Source of the DNA: JBMNCQ01 sp049366715
GTDB lineage: Bacteria; Bacillota; Peptococcia; Peptococcales; BICA1-8
Assembly (NCBI GenBank): GCA_049366715.1
Contig: JBMNCQ010000068.1
Coordinates: forward strand, 1-44,896
Reading direction: 5' to 3'
Length of the DNA stretch: 44,896 nt
In this document: positions 41,325 through 44,896 of the stretch, in pieces
Position numbering within the stretch: position 1 is the first letter of the stretch
Layout of the letters: each line of letters opens with the position of its first letter
Position numbers and translations under genes: made by a program
The notes under the pieces: model-generated
The model's database searches: none
Told to the model about the DNA's origin: nothing
What the model saw: the letters and a program-made list of their open reading frames with translations, nothing else

Positions 41325-41753
41325 ATGAAAGGTGATATCATTTATGTTGTGCGCCTGTTAAGAAAAGAGGAGCAAAGACTCATTTCTTTACATGTAAAGC
41401 AATTAAATAAACGCATTTTTTTACATCAATTTATAGACGGCTTTCCCAGCTACCGGCACTACGGGGTTGATATCGGAGACGGAACGGCAGTACACTTTCG
41501 CGGTGACAGGTTCTTAATTCAAAGATCGGCCTGGATTCAGAGAACTTCTTTAAAAAGTTTTGCCGCTGGAGATGAAATCTGCACCGATGAGTGCAAATAT
41601 GCTTTTACAAGGAATGAAGTTATCCAAAGGGCTTTAAGCCAAGTAGGCGGAAAATTCGGCGGGTATCACTTTATCTTCAATAACTGTGAACATTTTGCTT
41701 ACTGGTGCGGTACCGGAAGAAGAATTTCCAAACAAGTATTATTGCGGATTTAA
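41325..41753 (+). CDS. LRAT-domain (permuted NlpC/P60) protein
   Basis: A 142-residue protein with the LRAT-type papain-like triad: His in YRHYGVDIGDGTAVHF (residue ~46), a second His ten residues later, and the catalytic Cys in NNCEHFAYWCGTG (residue ~122). LRAT-like enzymes transfer or hydrolyse acyl groups on lipids. No signal peptide or membrane anchor is seen. AAGGAG lies upstream of the ATG. It follows the ATPase gene by 95 bp. Confidence 0.88.
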   Translation: MKGDIIYVVRLLRKEEQRLISLHVKQLNKRIFLHQFIDGFPSYRHYGVDIGDGTAVHFRGDRFLIQRSAWIQRTSLKSFAAGDEICTDECKYAFTRNEVIQRALSQVGGKFGGYHFIFNNCEHFAYWCGTGRRISKQVLLRI

Positions 41754-41837
41754 GAAAATAACTGTACCAACCGGATTCCATTTTAAGTATGATAAATGAT
41801 AGAATATAATTATCAATTTGTCTAGGGAGTAATCAGC

Positions 41838-42344
41838 ATGGTTTTTAATATTAAAGAATACATTGAGAAAAACAGTGACGGGCGAATCTTAGTAATGGTT
41901 AAGGATTTCCCTAGCGGCCATATTCCATATGAGATTACAACAAAAAATACTTTAACAGAGGAAAAGGTTCATCTCTTTCTGGACGACAGAACCTTTTCTT
42001 CTGCAGACAGTAAAATAGGACAAGCCTTACTTAACCTCTGCAAAAGAAATTCCCAGTTAGCTGACTTATCCCGAAAAGTTGTGGAAAAATTTATTAAAAT
42101 TCAGGATGACGGCTTTAAGAAACGCTCCCAGCCTGAAAATAAACTTGTAAATACTTCTCAAGGAGATACTCCCAAAAGCTCCCACCGAAAAAACAGCCTG
42201 CCTATAATCAAGGAACCCTCTTTTGCCCCGGAAGTAAATATCAATTTATTGCAGGCCGCTATTGATGAAATAATAGCAGAGGCACATGCATCTGAAGACA
42301 TGAAAGAGATCATTTTGGAGGCTCTCCTCGGACAGGAGGAGTGA
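41838..42344 (+). CDS. Unknown protein
   Basis: A 168-residue soluble protein I do not recognise. An N-terminal domain (~1-90) begins FNIKEYIEKNSDGRILVMVKDF; a Lys/Ser-rich linker (~93-125) leads to a C-terminal acidic helix (EVNINLLQAAIDEIIAEA). No Cys pairs, signal or membrane segment. TAGGGAG precedes the ATG, and the 84-bp upstream gap is AT-rich with a TATAAT-like element, so it may have its own promoter. Confidence 0.7.
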   Translation: MVFNIKEYIEKNSDGRILVMVKDFPSGHIPYEITTKNTLTEEKVHLFLDDRTFSSADSKIGQALLNLCKRNSQLADLSRKVVEKFIKIQDDGFKKRSQPENKLVNTSQGDTPKSSHRKNSLPIIKEPSFAPEVNINLLQAAIDEIIAEAHASEDMKEIILEALLGQEE

Positions 42345-42457
42345 ATTACCATTAATTAGCAACTTCAAACTGTTATTCATTAATTTTTTTGTCACCCTTT
42401 TGCCGCTACCGCATACTATGAACTGCGGAATCTTTAAAAGAAGGGTGATATATTTTT

Positions 42458-43276
42458 ATGAATACTCTGCGAATAGAACAAAGCTGCCCGGACGCAGCTA
42501 CCGACAAATGTCCCTGTGAAGCAGCCATTACCTTGGACTGCCCTGTTTGCAACGTATTAAATCACGCTGAAAAATGTGAATGCAGTCAGACTTGGCCCGG
42601 AATTTGTGTTTATGAAAACTATCTGCAGACAGATCAAAACGTAAGTAAAAATACAACAAAAGATATCCAGGTATTGCAAAAATTGAATCTCGAGAATTGT
42701 GTCAAACTAATCTGTCTCGCCCCCGACCACCTGCTGGAACAACTTCAACAGTTTGACGTGGTAAAGCTCTTGGCTAAAAGCGAGGGGAAAAAGCTGAACC
42801 TGACAGCCGTATTGGCCAAAATCATCAGAGAAAAAAATCTGGTCACCTTTATTATTGATGATGCCAATTACGAAATTCCCCTAAAATACGGTCCCATTTT
42901 AGCCAAAGGTATGAAATTTGACATTAAGGTTACCAGTAAAGTTCTGCCCCCTTTAGAAATTGAGAAAATGCAAAAAGTTTTAGTAACCGCCGACGGCTTT
43001 TGGTTAGGACTGGTAAACCCCATACTCGATTTACTTAAAAAACAGCAAAAAGAAGTGACTCTGGTCGGTCCCTTCTCCCGTAATATCCTGAGTAAGTTCA
43101 ATTTAACTCAGGCCGACAAAGTAATCGCCGTAGAAAAAATAACAGAATTTCCCAAAGATTCTTTTGATACAATAATCTGTCTCAATACTCCTTCCCTCCA
43201 GAAAAGACTTGTTTCTTCTCTCTGGAAGGAAAAGCTGTCCCAGACCCTCATTGCTGTGAATAATAATTGCTTCTAA
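42458..43276 (+). CDS. Unknown Cys-rich protein with Rossmann-like C-terminal part
   Basis: A 272-residue protein. The first 50 residues hold eight cysteines (10, 18, 20, 28, 31, 40, 42, 50), suggesting zinc or Fe-S binding. After a helical middle (~60-135), the C-terminal part alternates strands and helices (KVLVTADGFWLGLVNPIL, EVTLVGPFSRNIL, KVIAVEKITEF, FDTIICLNTPS), compatible with a Rossmann-like domain, but no nucleotide-binding glycine motif is evident. GAAGGGTGA precedes the ATG. It ends the rightward block and is followed by a strong bidirectional terminator. Confidence 0.75.
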   Translation: MNTLRIEQSCPDAATDKCPCEAAITLDCPVCNVLNHAEKCECSQTWPGICVYENYLQTDQNVSKNTTKDIQVLQKLNLENCVKLICLAPDHLLEQLQQFDVVKLLAKSEGKKLNLTAVLAKIIREKNLVTFIIDDANYEIPLKYGPILAKGMKFDIKVTSKVLPPLEIEKMQKVLVTADGFWLGLVNPILDLLKKQQKEVTLVGPFSRNILSKFNLTQADKVIAVEKITEFPKDSFDTIICLNTPSLQKRLVSSLWKEKLSQTLIAVNNNCF

Positions 43277-43321
43277 ACCCGGAGATCCATCTATTCTGAT
43301 GGGTCCCTCTTTTCATGAATT

Positions 43322-43367
43322 AACAAAAGGCCCGGGCTGTGCAGGAGCACAGCCCGGGCCTTTTGTT
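43322..43367. terminator. Bidirectional terminator
   Basis: A perfect 20-bp stem, AACAAAAGGCCCGGGCTGTG with its complement around the loop CAGGAG. T-rich arms on both sides serve the converging Cys-rich gene and cation antiporter gene. Confidence 0.95.
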
Positions 43368-43405
43368 ATTTTTACCGCTTTTCAAGAACCTACCGGTCCT
43401 TTAGA

Positions 43406-44446
43406 TTAGTGTACTAATCCTAGAAATACCAGGGATACAAATACTAAATAAAATCCTCCCCCGATTATAAGGGTATAGGGAGTTACGACATTCCTTAACT
43501 TAAGCTGGAAGTAAATAATTAAAGCAGAAGCTAAGGCTAATACCGCACTGATTAAAGCTCCGGTTGTCAAATTCCAGTCTGTTAAAGCAATACCTAAAGC
43601 CGGAATTAAAGAGCTTTGAAATACCATAGCACCTGTAATGTTGCCTAAGGCTAAGGTATCCTTGCCCTGGGAAATCCAGATTACGCTGTTGAACTTCTCC
43701 GGAAGTTCCGTAGCAATAGGCGCAATGATTAAAGATAATACAAAAGCAGGAATCCCGAATAGATCAGCCATAAATTCTATCGATGATACGAAAAATTTGG
43801 CACCTAAAACAATAAGTCCTAAAGCGAAAACTACCTGAAGTATGATAATACCTAATGCCGGGTCTTGACCTTTCTTGGTAAACAGCCTGTCAAAATAACA
43901 TTCTGCCAGCTGTTCCTCATCTCCATCATCAGGACATGGATCGGTAAGGGTTTTATAAACATAATATCCGTAAGCACCTACTAAAAATATAATGACGAAC
44001 ATCTTAATCGCATGGGTGGGGAGAAATGCCGTCAGAATAGCGGTTGTATAGACAATTAGAAAAAACCTCAGATCCCTTTCCATTACTAACGGATTAATAC
44101 TCATTACCGGATAATCGCTTCTTTTCTTTTTGTTATAGATAACTGCTACCCCGGAAATGAACATCGCTAAGGTACTCAGCATAAACGGCGCTCCCAGGAT
44201 TGCACCTATCCCAATGTCATGCCCGCCTCCGTGACCTCCGGCCCCTCCGCTGCCACCAAAAAGAATAGCAATTACAGGAATCATGGTTTCGGGAAGTGCT
44301 GTTCCTACAGCAGCCAAAATACTTCCCACAGCCCCTTCCGACAAGTTCAGTTTCTTGCCCAGCCATTCCACGCCATTGGTAAAGACCTCTGCACCTAACA
44401 GAATAACCCCTAAACTTATTACTAATGTTGCAATTTGCATGAACAA
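43406..44446 (-). CDS. CaCA-family cation antiporter, probable Mn2+ exporter
   Basis: A ~346-residue Na+/Ca2+ exchanger-superfamily protein with about ten membrane segments and the two inverted alpha repeats GSILAAVGTALPETMIPV (residue ~43) and LSLIIAPIATELPEKFNSV (~245), whose acidic residues bind the cation. Unusual features are a Gly/His-rich loop (GGSGGAGGHGGGHD) after repeat 1 and a cytosolic loop rich in acid residues and Cys (DPCPDDGDEEQLAEC). The start is uncertain: TTG 44446 has the best ribosome-binding spacing (AGAGGGTG), with ATG 44440 and GTG 44455 also possible. It lies behind a manganese riboswitch, so Mn2+ is the likely exported ion. Confidence 0.9.
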   Translation of the reverse strand: MFMQIATLVISLGVILLGAEVFTNGVEWLGKKLNLSEGAVGSILAAVGTALPETMIPVIAILFGGSGGAGGHGGGHDIGIGAILGAPFMLSTLAMFISGVAVIYNKKKRSDYPVMSINPLVMERDLRFFLIVYTTAILTAFLPTHAIKMFVIIFLVGAYGYYVYKTLTDPCPDDGDEEQLAECYFDRLFTKKGQDPALGIIILQVVFALGLIVLGAKFFVSSIEFMADLFGIPAFVLSLIIAPIATELPEKFNSVIWISQGKDTLALGNITGAMVFQSSLIPALGIALTDWNLTTGALISAVLALASALIIYFQLKLRNVVTPYTLIIGGGFYLVFVSLVFLGLVH

Positions 44447-44503
44447 ATCTGTCACCCTCTTTTAAGATAATAATTGCCGCGACTTAATAAGGAAACGGAA
44501 ACT

Positions 44504-44617
44504 AAAAAGACCTTTGCGCTTTAACAGCGCAAAGGTCTTGCCTAACTCATTTGAGTCCATAAGGCCGGGGCAATTCCCGTATTGACGACCTTATGCCACA
44601 AGAGGCTACTCCCCTTT
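44504..44617 (-). ncRNA. yybP-ykoY manganese riboswitch with terminator
   Basis: Read leftward, the aptamer begins AAAGGGGAGTAGC (5' end at 44617), has GGTCGTCAATACG and CCCCGGCCTTATGGAC in the two Mn2+-facing loops, and ends GGCAAGACCTTT. That 3' strand is also the first arm of the terminator AAGACCTTTGCGCT/AGCGCAAAGGTCTT with a T-run (44504-44539), so Mn2+ binding should hold the 3' strand in the aptamer and allow transcription. These landmarks match the known class closely. Confidence 0.93.
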
Positions 44618-44834
44618 ACAACATAAATATATTTTAATACATTGCCTGTACTTTGGCTAGAGTTTTTTATAAAAGCTCAGTAAATACAGAGTTACAGCCC
44701 ACAATCCGGCAGACAGCCTTCCCTTCAGGCACAGCAGTATTTGGGGGCCGCTACTCCCTCAATAGCGGGGCTGGTAAATTCTTTTCTTCTTTCGCCTTAG
44801 CGATCAGCTGTTTGACTGCCTGCCTCTCAGTCCG
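44618..44834. other. Gap between ferredoxin-type gene and antiporter leader
   Basis: No complete gene. A CCGCTA/TAGCGG hairpin lies near 44750-44775. The antiporter transcript must start near 44620-44640, where the sequence is AT-rich, but no clear -35/-10 pair was found. Confidence 0.4.
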
Positions 44835-44896
44835 CTATTTCTTATTTCTTTCGATAATGATGGCACAATCCGGGCAAACAAGGGCACACATCCCGC
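44835..44896 (-). CDS. C-terminal end of a 4Fe-4S ferredoxin-type subunit (partial)
   Basis: Only the last 20 codons are in the window. They read GMCALVCPDCAIIIERNKK-stop, the end of a CxxCxxCxxxCP 4Fe-4S domain. The ending resembles the delta (ferredoxin) subunit of 2-oxoacid:ferredoxin oxidoreductases, but other ferredoxin-like proteins end similarly. The gene continues beyond 44896. Confidence 0.75.
   Translation of the reverse strand, partial: GMCALVCPDCAIIIERNKK

Noticed and set aside
44763..44837. Reading frame continuing ~26 codons past the TAG of the partial ferredoxin-type gene, suggesting pyrrolysine read-through
   Set aside because: The residues up to the TAG form a normal ferredoxin end, 26 open codons are expected by chance, and no pyl gene is in the window.

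Overview
The window looks like the chromosome of a strictly anaerobic, low-to-mid GC Clostridia-type Firmicute (Peptococcaceae/Desulfitobacterium-like by gene content; I cannot name a species). Supporting signs are a Mo-nitrogenase cluster of the nifH-I1-I2-D-K-E-N-B type with a C. pasteurianum-like NifD insertion and a split NifV, an adenosylcobalamin-dependent ribonucleotide reductase, a monomeric FeFe hydrogenase, and a Trp T-box, a ykkC-type riboswitch and a manganese riboswitch. There are no rRNA or tRNA genes, no CRISPR array and no intact insertion sequence.

Layout. 1-4.5 kb: hemerythrin and FliL-like genes, a membrane protein, an ABC-F ATPase, then a repeat-rich gap (7-bp arrays and a ~205-bp element with inverted ends) and a small ferredoxin behind a CsoR/CstR-like operator. 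4.5-16.8 kb: one leftward nif cluster. It runs from a promoter near 16.76 kb through a ~430-nt leader (hairpin, 21-codon ORF, intrinsic terminator) into nifH, nifI1, nifI2, nifD, nifK, nifE, nifN, nifB, a [2Fe-2S] ferredoxin, an AnfO-like gene and nifV-omega/nifV-alpha. NifH/D/K form the enzyme, NifI1/I2 the ammonium-responsive switch, NifB/E/N the FeMo-cofactor assembly line and NifV supplies homocitrate. 16.9-23.8 kb: macro-domain protein, class II RNR with a small zinc-ribbon protein, a degraded stretch, and an exported FMN-binding protein translationally coupled to a chemoreceptor. 24.2-26.5 kb: T-box-controlled trpB-trpA. 26.7-27.3 kb: no protein gene, but on the minus strand a ~590-nt, strongly structured RNA ending in an intrinsic terminator; I consider this the most interesting object here. 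27.5-36.3 kb: DegV, cytosolic Cu/Zn SOD, a NUDIX hydrolase behind a ykkC subtype-2 riboswitch, an N-formylglutamate amidohydrolase-like protein, AraC and GNAT proteins, a thioredoxin gene between 20-bp inverted repeats, a SWIM zinc-finger protein, and a thioredoxin-ArsR-ArsP (arsenical) cassette. 36.6-43.3 kb: phosphoesterase plus unknown gene, FeFe hydrogenase, then a rightward block (cory-CC-star-like, Get3/ArsA ATPase, LRAT-type, two unknown proteins). 43.4-44.9 kb: a CaCA-family cation antiporter under a yybP-ykoY manganese riboswitch, and the last 20 codons of a ferredoxin-type subunit at the edge.

All identifications come from reading motifs, gene order and RNA pairing by eye; no database search or folding program was run. 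Start codons were chosen from ribosome-binding sites, so several coding regions are shorter than the longest open frame.
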